From NCBI RefSeq assembly GCF_019966535.1, contig NZ_JAIMID010000012.1, positions 1 to 64,000 of the forward strand: 64,000 nucleotides of DNA, written 5' to 3'. Positions 49,664 through 57,369 of the stretch are shown here, in pieces (positions within the stretch are counted from its first letter, which is position 1; the number at the start of each line of letters is the position of its first letter). A program made the position numbers and the translations under genes. This stretch comes from Mesobacterium pallidum (GTDB lineage: Bacteria; Pseudomonadota; Alphaproteobacteria; Rhodobacterales; Rhodobacteraceae). Below the pieces are notes generated by a model. That model worked only from the letters and a program-made list of their open reading frames with translations, was not told where the DNA came from and ran no database searches.

Positions 49664-51670
49664 GTGAAAATCAAGACGCTTCTGATCGCCAACCGCGGCG
49701 AAATTGCCTGCCGGATCGCGCGCACTGCGCGGGCAAGCGGTATCATTCCCGTCGGCGTGCATTCGCAGGCCGACGTCAATGCCCTGCATGTCCGCGAGAT
49801 TGGCAAATCTGTCTGTATCGGCGCCGGACCTGCATCCCAGAGCTATCTGAAAATCGACGCGGTGATTGCCGCTGCGCAATCAGTGGGCGCGGATGCGATC
49901 CATCCCGGTTATGGCTTTCTGGCCGAAAACCCCGATTTTGCTCGTTCGGTCGAAGCCGCCGGCATGATCTTCATGGGGCCGACGCCGGAAACGCTTGAAC
50001 GTTTCGGCGACAAGGCCAGCGCCAAAGAGGCCGCCGTGGCGGCCAGCGTCCCGGTGATTTCGGGCGCCGAAGGTGCGCGGTCCGATCCCGAGCAGATTGC
50101 CGAGGAGGTGCGCCAAATGGGCCTGCCGGTGCTGCTCAAGGCGGTCGGCGGCGGTGGTGGGCGCGGACAACGGCTCGTCACTGACGAGACCACGCTGGTC
50201 GAGGACATCGAAGGCGCGCTGCGCGAAGCAAAATCCACCTTCGGCTCCGAAGGGCTGCTGTTGGAGCGTTTCCTGCCCGAGGCGCGCCATGTTGAAGTGC
50301 AGATCGCAGGTGACGGCAAGGGCCATGTGGTGCATCTGTTCGAACGCGATTGCACGCTTCAGCGCCGCCACCAGAAGGTCATCGAGGAAGCCCCGGCCTG
50401 GGGTCTGCCCCGAACGCTTCTGGACGACATCGCACGCGACGCGGTGCGCTTGGGCGAAACGCTGGACTATCGCGGGCTGGGCACGGTCGAATTTCTGGTC
50501 GCGGGTGGCGAGTATTTCTTCCTTGAGGTGAACCCGCGCATTCAGGTGGAACATCCCGTCACCGAAGCGATCACCGGGCTGGACCTTGTCGCGCTTCACC
50601 TGCGGATTGCCGAAGGCGCGGGCCTTGGACTGGTGCAGGACGATCTGACGATCAACGGCCACGCGGTCGAGGCGCGGCTTTACGCCGAAGATCCGGCGAT
50701 GCAATTCGCCCCGTCGACGGGCACGCTCTCCACGCTCAGCCTGCCATCGGGCCTGCGCATCGACAGCGGCGTCGAAGAAGGCGATGCCGTCACGCCCTAC
50801 TACGACCCGATGATCGCCAAGCTGATCGTGCACGCGCCCGACCGGGAAACCGCATTGGCACGTCTAGCCACGGCGCTTGATCATGTCGCGGTCGAAGGTG
50901 TCGAAACCAATCGCGCCTTTCTGACGGCGCTGGCGCGAAACCATGAATTCGAACGGATGCAGGTGCATACCCGCTGGATCGACGGCAGGCTGGATGAGCT
51001 GACACAGGCACCCGGCCTGACCCGCCCAGATCTGTGGAAGGCGACCGCTGCCATTCTCTTCGTGACCCAGTCGCGCAGCGACACAGACGCCAATCCCTGG
51101 ACCAACCGTGATGCCTTTACCGGCTGGCGGCTTGGACTGGGCGGCGATGCGATTGAAGCGGGGCAGCGCGTGACGCTTACCGATTCTGACGAGGTATCCG
51201 AAGAACTGCGCGTCAGTCCTGTCAAACCGGGTGCCAAGTACACCATCCGTTCGGAGAAAGGCGAGGCGCTGATACTGTCGGCACGTGAACTGACCCCGGG
51301 CCGTTGGCGTGTCGGCGAAGGCGACACCGTCCATCTGATCGACGCGCGCCTGCACGCGGGCGTGATCGAACTGGATACGCCCGAAGGCCGCCTGGTCTTT
51401 CGGCCCGCCGCGCCCCTTGCCTTTGCCGGCGGCGATGCCGCGGCGGATCGCGCCGTGACCTCTCCGCTGACCGGCATGATTGTCGAAATCAAGGTCTCCG
51501 ACGGTCAGAGCGTGGCCGAAGGCGACGTGGTCGCGGTCATGGAATCCATGAAACTCGAAATCTCGATCCGGGCGGCCGCGGCCGGGATCGCCAGCAATAT
51601 ATCCGTCTCGAATGGGGACATGGTCGATCGCGGCCAGGTCATCGCCGAGATCCTGCCATCCGAGGAGTGA
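49664..51670 (+). CDS. Acyl-CoA carboxylase alpha subunit (fused biotin carboxylase and carrier, third set)
   Basis: A 668-aa fused protein: LLIANRGEIACRIARTAR, LLKAVGGGGGRGQRLV (ATP loop, with Gln where Met is usual), FLEVNPRIQVEHPVTE (VNPR in place of MNTR), and the biotinyl Lys ~630 in MESMKLE. It starts at a GTG (49664) after GAGGAGCGA. Complete BC, BT and biotinyl domains are present. Works with the preceding beta subunit; the product is probably a branched glutaconyl-type CoA handled by the downstream lyases. Confidence 0.9.
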   Translation: MKIKTLLIANRGEIACRIARTARASGIIPVGVHSQADVNALHVREIGKSVCIGAGPASQSYLKIDAVIAAAQSVGADAIHPGYGFLAENPDFARSVEAAGMIFMGPTPETLERFGDKASAKEAAVAASVPVISGAEGARSDPEQIAEEVRQMGLPVLLKAVGGGGGRGQRLVTDETTLVEDIEGALREAKSTFGSEGLLLERFLPEARHVEVQIAGDGKGHVVHLFERDCTLQRRHQKVIEEAPAWGLPRTLLDDIARDAVRLGETLDYRGLGTVEFLVAGGEYFFLEVNPRIQVEHPVTEAITGLDLVALHLRIAEGAGLGLVQDDLTINGHAVEARLYAEDPAMQFAPSTGTLSTLSLPSGLRIDSGVEEGDAVTPYYDPMIAKLIVHAPDRETALARLATALDHVAVEGVETNRAFLTALARNHEFERMQVHTRWIDGRLDELTQAPGLTRPDLWKATAAILFVTQSRSDTDANPWTNRDAFTGWRLGLGGDAIEAGQRVTLTDSDEVSEELRVSPVKPGAKYTIRSEKGEALILSARELTPGRWRVGEGDTVHLIDARLHAGVIELDTPEGRLVFRPAAPLAFAGGDAAADRAVTSPLTGMIVEIKVSDGQSVAEGDVVAVMESMKLEISIRAAAAGIASNISVSNGDMVDRGQVIAEILPSEE

Positions 51671-51674
51671 TGAA

Positions 51675-52634
51675 ATGAGCGACTTTCCCAAATTCGTAGA
51701 ATTTCGTGAAGAAGGCCCGCGTGAGGGTTTTCAGATCGAAAAGAAGATTTACCCGATCGAAGAGCGGATCGAACTGATCGACATGCTCAGCGAAACCGGC
51801 TTGAAACGCATTCAGGTCGGCAGCTTTGTCAGCCCGAAATACGTTCCTCAGATGGCGGACACCGGCGAGTTGTTCCAGCGTATCAAGCGCAAACCGGGCG
51901 TGAACTACACATCGCTGTGGCTGAACGACAAAGGGTTTCGCAAGGCCCTGACCGCGCATGAGGTCGATATCGACCCGCGTCTGCTGTTCTATCCTTCCGA
52001 AGCATTCGCCCAATCGAACAACAATTGTTCCTCGGCCGAGATGCGGGAAAAACAACGTGACTGGGTCCGTCTTTACAAGGAAGAGGGATATACCGTCGAC
52101 GCGGCCTATGTGATGACCGCTTTCGGCTGCAACCTCGAGGGCCCCATCCCCCAAGAACGCATCTTGGACGATTTCCGCTTTATCCTTCAGCTATGCGAAG
52201 AAGAGAACATCCCCGTGCCGATCCTCGTGGTCGCCGACACCATGGGTTGGGGAAACCCCGAGGCGGTCAAACGGATGATCGGCGCCCTGCGCGAATTGGC
52301 GCCCGAGGCGCGCATCGGTATGCACATCCATGACACACGTGGGCTGGGGATCGCCAACGTTTATGCGGCCCTGTCGATGGGCGTGGACATGTTCGAAAGC
52401 TCCGTCGCCGGTCTTGGCGGCTGTCCTTTCGCGGGCCACGGCCACGCGCGCGCCGCAGGAAATGTCTGCACCGAGGATGCAGTGTTCCTGTGTCACGAGC
52501 TCGGCATCGAAACCGGCATTGATCTGGACAAGCTGATCGCAGCGGCGGTCAAAGCAGAAGAGATCATCGGTGTGCCGCTCATGGGCCGGGTCATGCACAC
52601 CGGCGGGTTGGACAAATACCGCAAGTCACGCTGA
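51675..52634 (+). CDS. HMG-CoA lyase-like protein (DRE-TIM family), divergent active site
   Basis: A 319-aa TIM-barrel lyase. The N-terminal motif reads REEGPREGFQIEKK where HMG-CoA lyases have GPRDGLQNE, so the metal-binding Asp is Glu. The HIHDTRGLGIAN metal His pair is kept, and the catalytic-Cys loop is GGCPFAGHGHARAAGNVCTED, about six residues longer than the usual GGCPYAxGASGN. HMG-CoA lyase splits 3-hydroxy-3-methylglutaryl-CoA to acetyl-CoA and acetoacetate. This version may cleave a longer 3-hydroxy-3-alkylglutaryl-CoA. Four bp after the carboxylase alpha stop. Confidence 0.82.
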   Translation: MSDFPKFVEFREEGPREGFQIEKKIYPIEERIELIDMLSETGLKRIQVGSFVSPKYVPQMADTGELFQRIKRKPGVNYTSLWLNDKGFRKALTAHEVDIDPRLLFYPSEAFAQSNNNCSSAEMREKQRDWVRLYKEEGYTVDAAYVMTAFGCNLEGPIPQERILDDFRFILQLCEEENIPVPILVVADTMGWGNPEAVKRMIGALRELAPEARIGMHIHDTRGLGIANVYAALSMGVDMFESSVAGLGGCPFAGHGHARAAGNVCTEDAVFLCHELGIETGIDLDKLIAAAVKAEEIIGVPLMGRVMHTGGLDKYRKSR

Positions 52635-52646
52635 GGGAGCAAGAAG

Positions 52647-53561
52647 ATGACAAAAGCACTTGACGGAAAGGTCGTTCTGGTCACCGGGGCCGGCGGTGGG
52701 ATCGGGCGTGATATCGCCTTGATGGCAGCTACCGAAGGCGCCGCCGTGGTGGTCAATGATCTGGGCGCATCCCTGAAAGGCACCGGTCAGACAGAAACTG
52801 CGGCGCAGAAAGTCGTCGAAGAGATCAGGGCCGCTGGGGGCGATGCCATTGCCGATGGCGGCTCTGTCACCGATCCCGATGCCGCGCGCGCGATGATCGA
52901 AGCCGGGGTCAAGGAATTCGGTCGCATCGACGCGGTGGTAAACAACGCCGGCATTCTGCGCGACGGTTACTTCCACAAGATGACCTATGAGGATTTCGAC
53001 GCGGTGGTGAAGGTCCATCTTTATGGTGCCTTCAATACCAGCCGCGCGGCCGCCGACTATTTCCGCGAACAGGAAAGCGGCGCGCTCGTGCACATGACCT
53101 CGACCTCGGGGCTGATCGGCAATCTGGCGCAGGCGAATTATTCGGCGGCAAAGCTGGGCATCGCGGCCTTCTCGAAATCGGTAGCGCTCGACCTGAAACG
53201 CTGGAACGTGCGGTCAAACTGCATCGCGCCCTTCGCCTGGAGCCGGATGATATCGTCGATCAAGACCGACACGGAGGAACAGAAGGCGCGGGTCGAGAAG
53301 GTCAAGAAGATGACCCCCGCCAAGGTCGCGCCGATGGCCTGTTACCTGATGAGCGACCGCGCGGCGGATGTGTCGGGGCAAATCTTTGCAGTGCGGATGA
53401 ACGAGATATTCCTGTTCAACCAGCCCCGCCCGCTCCGGTCCGTCCACTCCGGTGACGGCTGGACCGCCGATGAAATCGCCGAGCGCGCCATTCCCGCGCT
53501 CAAATCGCAATTCACACCGCTCGAAGTTTCGGCGGATGTCTTTTCGTGGGATCCGGTCTAA
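52647..53561 (+). CDS. SDR, multifunctional-enzyme-type 3-hydroxyacyl-CoA dehydrogenase
   Basis: A 304-aa SDR with TGAGGGIGRDIALMAA, the extended VVNDLGASLKGTGQTE loop typical of MFE-2/HSD17B4 dehydrogenase domains, NNAGILRDGYFHKM and NYSAAKLGIAAFSKS. It would oxidise (3R)-hydroxyacyl-CoA with NAD+. It stands alone without the hydratase domain of full MFE-2; the MaoC-type hydratase at the operon end may supply that activity. GAGGGAGCAAGAAG precedes the ATG. Confidence 0.87.
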   Translation: MTKALDGKVVLVTGAGGGIGRDIALMAATEGAAVVVNDLGASLKGTGQTETAAQKVVEEIRAAGGDAIADGGSVTDPDAARAMIEAGVKEFGRIDAVVNNAGILRDGYFHKMTYEDFDAVVKVHLYGAFNTSRAAADYFREQESGALVHMTSTSGLIGNLAQANYSAAKLGIAAFSKSVALDLKRWNVRSNCIAPFAWSRMISSIKTDTEEQKARVEKVKKMTPAKVAPMACYLMSDRAADVSGQIFAVRMNEIFLFNQPRPLRSVHSGDGWTADEIAERAIPALKSQFTPLEVSADVFSWDPV

Positions 53562-54355
53562 TGGGAAAACGCAAAGAAAAAATCAGCTCCGACATTGCCT
53601 GGAGCACCCCCGACAAGATCTGCGTGCGCGGGCTCGACTTGCCGAACGAAATCCTCGGCCACATGAACCTGGGCGATCTGGCCTTTCTGCAATTGACGGG
53701 CCGCAAGGCCACGCTCGAGGAAAGCCGCGTCTTCAACGCCATCATCATCACCCTTGTCGAACATGGCATCACGCCATCGGCCCTGGCGGCGCGGATGACC
53801 TATATGGGGGCGCCGGAATCGCTTCAGGCGGCTGTGGCGGCTGGCTTGTGTGGGCTGGGCACCGTCTTTGTCGGTTCTATGGAAGGTGCCTCGAAAATGC
53901 TTTACGAGGCACTGCCACAGGACAAGTTGGGCACCGGTGTCGATCTGGATGCGCTGGCCGTCGAGACGGTGGAAAAATTCCGCGCCCGCAAGATGATCGT
54001 GCCGGGGCTCGGACATCCGGTGCACAAGCCGGTCGATCCGCGCACACCTCGCCTGTTCCAGATCGCTGCCGAGAACGGCAAGTCCGGTGAATACATCGAG
54101 TTGATCCAGAAAATTCAGGCCGTTGCCGAAGAAAAATCGGGTAAGATGCTGCCGATTAACGCCACCGGGGCGATCGGAGCAATCTGCTGTGAATTTGGCT
54201 TCCCCTGGAAGATCGTGCGGGGCTTTGGCGTCATGGCACGCGCCATCGGTCTGGTCGGTCATATCCTCGAAGAGAGCGAAAACCCGATTTCCTATGAGCT
54301 TTGGCAGCGTGCCGAGCAGGAAATTCTTGAAACGTCGGGTTCAGGAGCGAAGTAA
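53561..54355 (+). CDS. Citryl-CoA lyase / citrate-synthase-fold protein
   Basis: A 264-aa protein of the short citrate-synthase fold: KICVRGLDLPNEILGHMNLGD, ARMTYMGAPESLQAAVAAGL, the His motif PGLGHPVHKPVDPRTPRLF, and NATGAIGAICCEFGFPW. The length equals stand-alone citryl-CoA lyases (~260 aa), not citrate synthase (~430 aa). Citryl-CoA lyase cleaves a 3-hydroxy-3-carboxyl acyl-CoA to acetyl-CoA and an oxoacid. Beside an HMG-CoA-lyase-like gene it could perform a similar retro-aldol or Claisen cut. The ATG at 53561 overlaps the SDR stop (TAATG). Confidence 0.8.
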   Translation: MGKRKEKISSDIAWSTPDKICVRGLDLPNEILGHMNLGDLAFLQLTGRKATLEESRVFNAIIITLVEHGITPSALAARMTYMGAPESLQAAVAAGLCGLGTVFVGSMEGASKMLYEALPQDKLGTGVDLDALAVETVEKFRARKMIVPGLGHPVHKPVDPRTPRLFQIAAENGKSGEYIELIQKIQAVAEEKSGKMLPINATGAIGAICCEFGFPWKIVRGFGVMARAIGLVGHILEESENPISYELWQRAEQEILETSGSGAK

Positions 54356-54358
54356 CCG

Positions 54359-55522
54359 ATGCAGACGTCAGCCCCAGACACTCACACCGATCTGCGCGAC
54401 GCCTTGCGCGCACTTTGCGCGCAGTTTCCGCCAGAATATCATCGCAAGTTCGGCGAGGATGAAACCTACCCCGAGGAATTCGTCGATGCGCTGACCCGCG
54501 AGGGCTGGCTCGCCGCGATGATCCCAGAAGAATACGGCGGCTCGGGTCTGGGCCTGACGGAAGCCTCGATCATCATGGAGGAGGTGAACCGCTGCGGCGG
54601 CAACGCGGGCCATTGCCACGGGCAGATGTACAATATGGGCACGCTGCTGCGGCATGGTTCGGAGGAGCAGAAACAGAAATATCTGCCCGGCATCGCCAGC
54701 GGCGAATTGCGCCTGCAATCCATGGCCGTGACCGAACCGACCACCGGCACCGACACCACCAAACTGAAGACCACGGCGGTGAAAAAGGGCGACCGGTATG
54801 AGATCAATGGCCAGAAGGTCTGGATCAGCCGTATCCAGCATTCCGACCTGATGATCCTGCTGGCACGCACCACGCCGCTGGCCGAGGTCAAGAAGAAATC
54901 GCAGGGCCTGTCGATCTTCATGGTCGATCTGAAAGAGGCGATCGGCAACGGCATGGAGGTCCGCCCCATCGCCAATATGCCCGGCCACGAAACCAATGAA
55001 GTGTTTTTCGACAACCTGGAAATCCCCGCCGAGAACCTGATCGGGACCGAGGGGCGCGGATTTTACCATATTCTTGACGGGCTGAACGCCGAACGTACCC
55101 TGATTGCGGCGGAATGTATCGGTGATGGATACTGGTTCGTCGACAAGGCCCGCACCTATGCCGGCGACCGCATGGTCTTTGACCGCCCCATCGGCCAGAA
55201 CCAGGGCGTGCAATTCCCTATCGCCAGGTCCTATGTGAACATCGAGGCCGCCAATCTGATGCGCTTTGAAGCCTGCAGGCGGTTCGATGCTGGGCTGGAT
55301 TGCGGAGCACAGGCGAATATGGCCAAGCTGCTGGCTTCGGAGGCCAGCTGGGAAGCGGCCAATGCCTGCATCCAGACCCATGGCGGCTTCGGTTTCGCAC
55401 GGGAATACGATGTCGAGCGCAAGTTCCGCGAGGCGCGCCTCTATCAGGTCGCCCCGATCTCGACCAACCTGATCCTGTCATATGTCGGAGAACATATCCT
55501 CGGCATGCCAAGATCGTTCTGA
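54359..55522 (+). CDS. Acyl-CoA dehydrogenase
   Basis: A 387-aa dehydrogenase with AAMIPEEYGGSGLGLTE, SMAVTEPTTGTDTTKLKTTA, GQKVWISRIQHSDLMILLA and a C-terminus with THGGFGFAREYDVERKFREA, YQVAPIS and ILGMPRSF. The C-terminal Glu site is replaced (QVAPIS); a Glu is found at GLNAERTLIAA. The middle-domain motif TEPTTGTD differs from the common TEPGAGSD. AGGAG lies 11 bp before the ATG. Fits alpha,beta-dehydrogenation of another intermediate of the same pathway. Confidence 0.85.
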   Translation: MQTSAPDTHTDLRDALRALCAQFPPEYHRKFGEDETYPEEFVDALTREGWLAAMIPEEYGGSGLGLTEASIIMEEVNRCGGNAGHCHGQMYNMGTLLRHGSEEQKQKYLPGIASGELRLQSMAVTEPTTGTDTTKLKTTAVKKGDRYEINGQKVWISRIQHSDLMILLARTTPLAEVKKKSQGLSIFMVDLKEAIGNGMEVRPIANMPGHETNEVFFDNLEIPAENLIGTEGRGFYHILDGLNAERTLIAAECIGDGYWFVDKARTYAGDRMVFDRPIGQNQGVQFPIARSYVNIEAANLMRFEACRRFDAGLDCGAQANMAKLLASEASWEAANACIQTHGGFGFAREYDVERKFREARLYQVAPISTNLILSYVGEHILGMPRSF

Positions 55523-55533
55523 AGGCCAGGATT

Positions 55534-56373
55534 ATGGGTGAGATCGACCTTGACGCGCTGGCGCCCTGGCTGGGACGCACCGAGACTAAAGAAGACGTTC
55601 TGACGGAGGGGCTGATCGACAAATTCCGCGCCACGCTCGGTCCGCATCTTTGGGACGGATCAGGCGATGTCCCGCTGGGAATTCATTGGTGCATTTCCCT
55701 TGATACCGTGCCAGCGACCGCCCTGTCAGAAGACGGCCATGCCGCAAGGGGTGGATTCCTACCCCCTGTCCCGCTGCCCGCCCGGATGTGGGCCGGCGGC
55801 GATGTTAAACATATCGCGCCGCTGAAAATCGGCGAAACCATCACCCGGCGCTCTTCGATCAGGGATATTGTGGCCAAGCAGGGCCGTAGTGGACCATTGG
55901 TGTTTGTGACCGTCGAACATGAGTATCTGAGTGGCAACCGGCTTTGTATCCGGGAGCAGCAAACGATCGTTTATCGTGAGATTTCCACCCCCCGCACGGG
56001 CGAGAGCGCAGCTGACGCGGGTGACCCCACCACGCTTAGATCGACGCTGACACCGGATCCTGTTCTTCTGTTTCGCTATTCGGCGCTGACGTTCAATGCC
56101 CATCGCATTCACTATGATTACGTCTACGCCACCGAAACCGAAGCCTATTCCGGGCTTGTTGTGCATGGCCCATTGCAGGCCACGCTGCTTCTGAATCTGG
56201 CGGCGGATGCGTTGAAAACATCGCCCCACCGGTTTTCGTTCCGCGGCCTCGCGCCACTCACCCTGCCCTGCGAATTGCAACTGCACAATGAAGAGACCGG
56301 CACCTCCGGGACAGTCTGGTGTCAGGATCAAAACGGTCTTCGAAGCTTTTCCGCAGAGTACGCGGCTGTCTGA
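55534..56373 (+). CDS. MaoC/HTD2-type hydratase, 3-methylfumaryl-CoA hydratase-like
   Basis: A 279-aa double-hotdog protein. The N-terminal half has WCISLDTVPATALSEDGHAA and RMWAGGDVKHIAPLKIGE; the C-terminal half carries the hydratase-2 signature FNAHRIHYDYVYA and YSGLVVHGPLQATLLL. This resembles mesaconyl/3-methylfumaryl-CoA hydratases and FAS1-like dehydratases, which hydrate branched dicarboxylic enoyl-CoAs. Such substrates are what the carboxylase makes. Last gene of the operon, 11 bp after the dehydrogenase stop. Confidence 0.82.
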   Translation: MGEIDLDALAPWLGRTETKEDVLTEGLIDKFRATLGPHLWDGSGDVPLGIHWCISLDTVPATALSEDGHAARGGFLPPVPLPARMWAGGDVKHIAPLKIGETITRRSSIRDIVAKQGRSGPLVFVTVEHEYLSGNRLCIREQQTIVYREISTPRTGESAADAGDPTTLRSTLTPDPVLLFRYSALTFNAHRIHYDYVYATETEAYSGLVVHGPLQATLLLNLAADALKTSPHRFSFRGLAPLTLPCELQLHNEETGTSGTVWCQDQNGLRSFSAEYAAV

Positions 56374-56415
56374 TCGGTTTCCTTTGGTAGCGGATTCAGT
56401 TGTTGACCAATTTTT

Positions 56416-56429
56416 CTAACATCTGTTAG
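56416..56429 (+). promoter_or_regulatory. Operator and promoter of the ABC importer operon
   Basis: CTAACATCTGTTAG lies in the spacer of TTGACC (56403-56408) and TAGGCT (56427-56432, 18-bp spacer). No terminator separates it from the upstream operon, so the importer may be read both from here and by read-through. Confidence 0.72.
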
Positions 56430-56496
56430 GCTGCGCGGAGAGACTTGGTAAAATAGACCAGGCAAACCTCTGAATTAAGAGGTGGGAGGAGGAACG

Positions 56497-56589
56497 ATGC
56501 GAGGAAAACTCGTAACCAACGGAAAACCGTGCGGTCAGGCTATGCGTGCCTCCATGAGGTGTTGGGGAAAAGCACGGGTTGTAACATGA
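56497..56589 (+). CDS. Small leader ORF coupled to livG
   Basis: A 30-codon frame (starts MRGKLVTNGK, ends KARVVT) with the strongest ribosome site in the area: GGTGGGAGGAGG 4 bp before the ATG at 56497. Its TGA overlaps the livG ATG as ATGA, while livG itself has only a weak site. It begins about 60 bp after the predicted promoter. The peptide has two Cys and many basic residues and matches no family I know. It could be a translational coupler or leader peptide, or the true but altered N-terminus. Confidence 0.6.
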   Translation: MRGKLVTNGKPCGQAMRASMRCWGKARVVT

Positions 56590-57365
56590 CCACGAATAAC
56601 GGGCACGTATCGTCACCGCTTGCGGTGCGTGGCGCAACTTTGAAATTTGGCGGTGTGACCGCGCTCGACGATGTGAGCATCTCCGTGGCCGACGATGAAT
56701 TGCTTGCAATTATCGGTCCGAATGGTGCCGGAAAAACATCACTTCTGAACGTGACTGCGGGCTTCTACCGTCCGCAGAAGGGCCGTGTCGAATTGTCCGG
56801 GCAGGACGTGACCGGCCTGCGTGTTGACCAGATCGCCCGGCGCGGTCTGGCGCGGACGTTTCAGGGCACCCATCTTTTTGCCGGGCAGACGGTGGTGGAA
56901 AACATTATGATCGGCCGCCACATGCTGATGAAATCGAATGTAGTCCAGGCCTTTTTCCAGTTCGGTCCCGTGATGCGCGAGGAATCGGAACATCGTGAAG
57001 CCGCAGAGGAGATCATCGATTTTCTCGAGATCGAGGCAATCCGCAACCGGCCCGTGGGCACGTTGGGGTATGGGTTGCGCAAGCGTGTCGATCTGGGCCG
57101 TGCATTGGCGCAGGAACCGTCGATCCTGCTGATGGATGAACCGATGGCCGGCATGAACTCGGAGGAAAAAGAAGACCTGGCGCGCTTCATTCTCGATGTG
57201 CGCGAGGCGCGCAAGATTCCGGTAGTTCTGGTGGAGCACGACATGGGCGTCGTGATGGACCTTGCCGACCGGATCGTGGTGCTGGATTTCGGGCGGGTCA
57301 TCGCCGAAGGCACCCCGGAAGAAATCCAGAAGGACCCGGCTGTCATAAAGGCATATCTGGGGTAG
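56586..57365 (+). CDS. livG: ABC transporter ATP-binding protein, LivG type
   Basis: A 259-aa ATPase with Walker A GPNGAGKTS, Q-loop FQGTHLF, signature LGYGLRKRVDLGRAL (a variant of LSYG), Walker B ILLMDEPMAG and the switch VEHDMG. The length and C-terminal extension are of the branched-chain amino acid (HAAT) family. The operon includes an acyl-CoA ligase and lies in a CoA-ester regulon, so the imported solute is more likely an organic acid than an amino acid. The start at 56586 gives the ATGA overlap with the leader ORF. Confidence 0.88.
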   Translation: MTTNNGHVSSPLAVRGATLKFGGVTALDDVSISVADDELLAIIGPNGAGKTSLLNVTAGFYRPQKGRVELSGQDVTGLRVDQIARRGLARTFQGTHLFAGQTVVENIMIGRHMLMKSNVVQAFFQFGPVMREESEHREAAEEIIDFLEIEAIRNRPVGTLGYGLRKRVDLGRALAQEPSILLMDEPMAGMNSEEKEDLARFILDVREARKIPVVLVEHDMGVVMDLADRIVVLDFGRVIAEGTPEEIQKDPAVIKAYLG

Positions 57366-57369
57366 CGGC

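Noticed and set aside
48148..49806. 552-codon minus-strand frame opposite the third carboxyltransferase
   Set aside because: Shadow of a well supported gene; low-complexity, His-rich translation.
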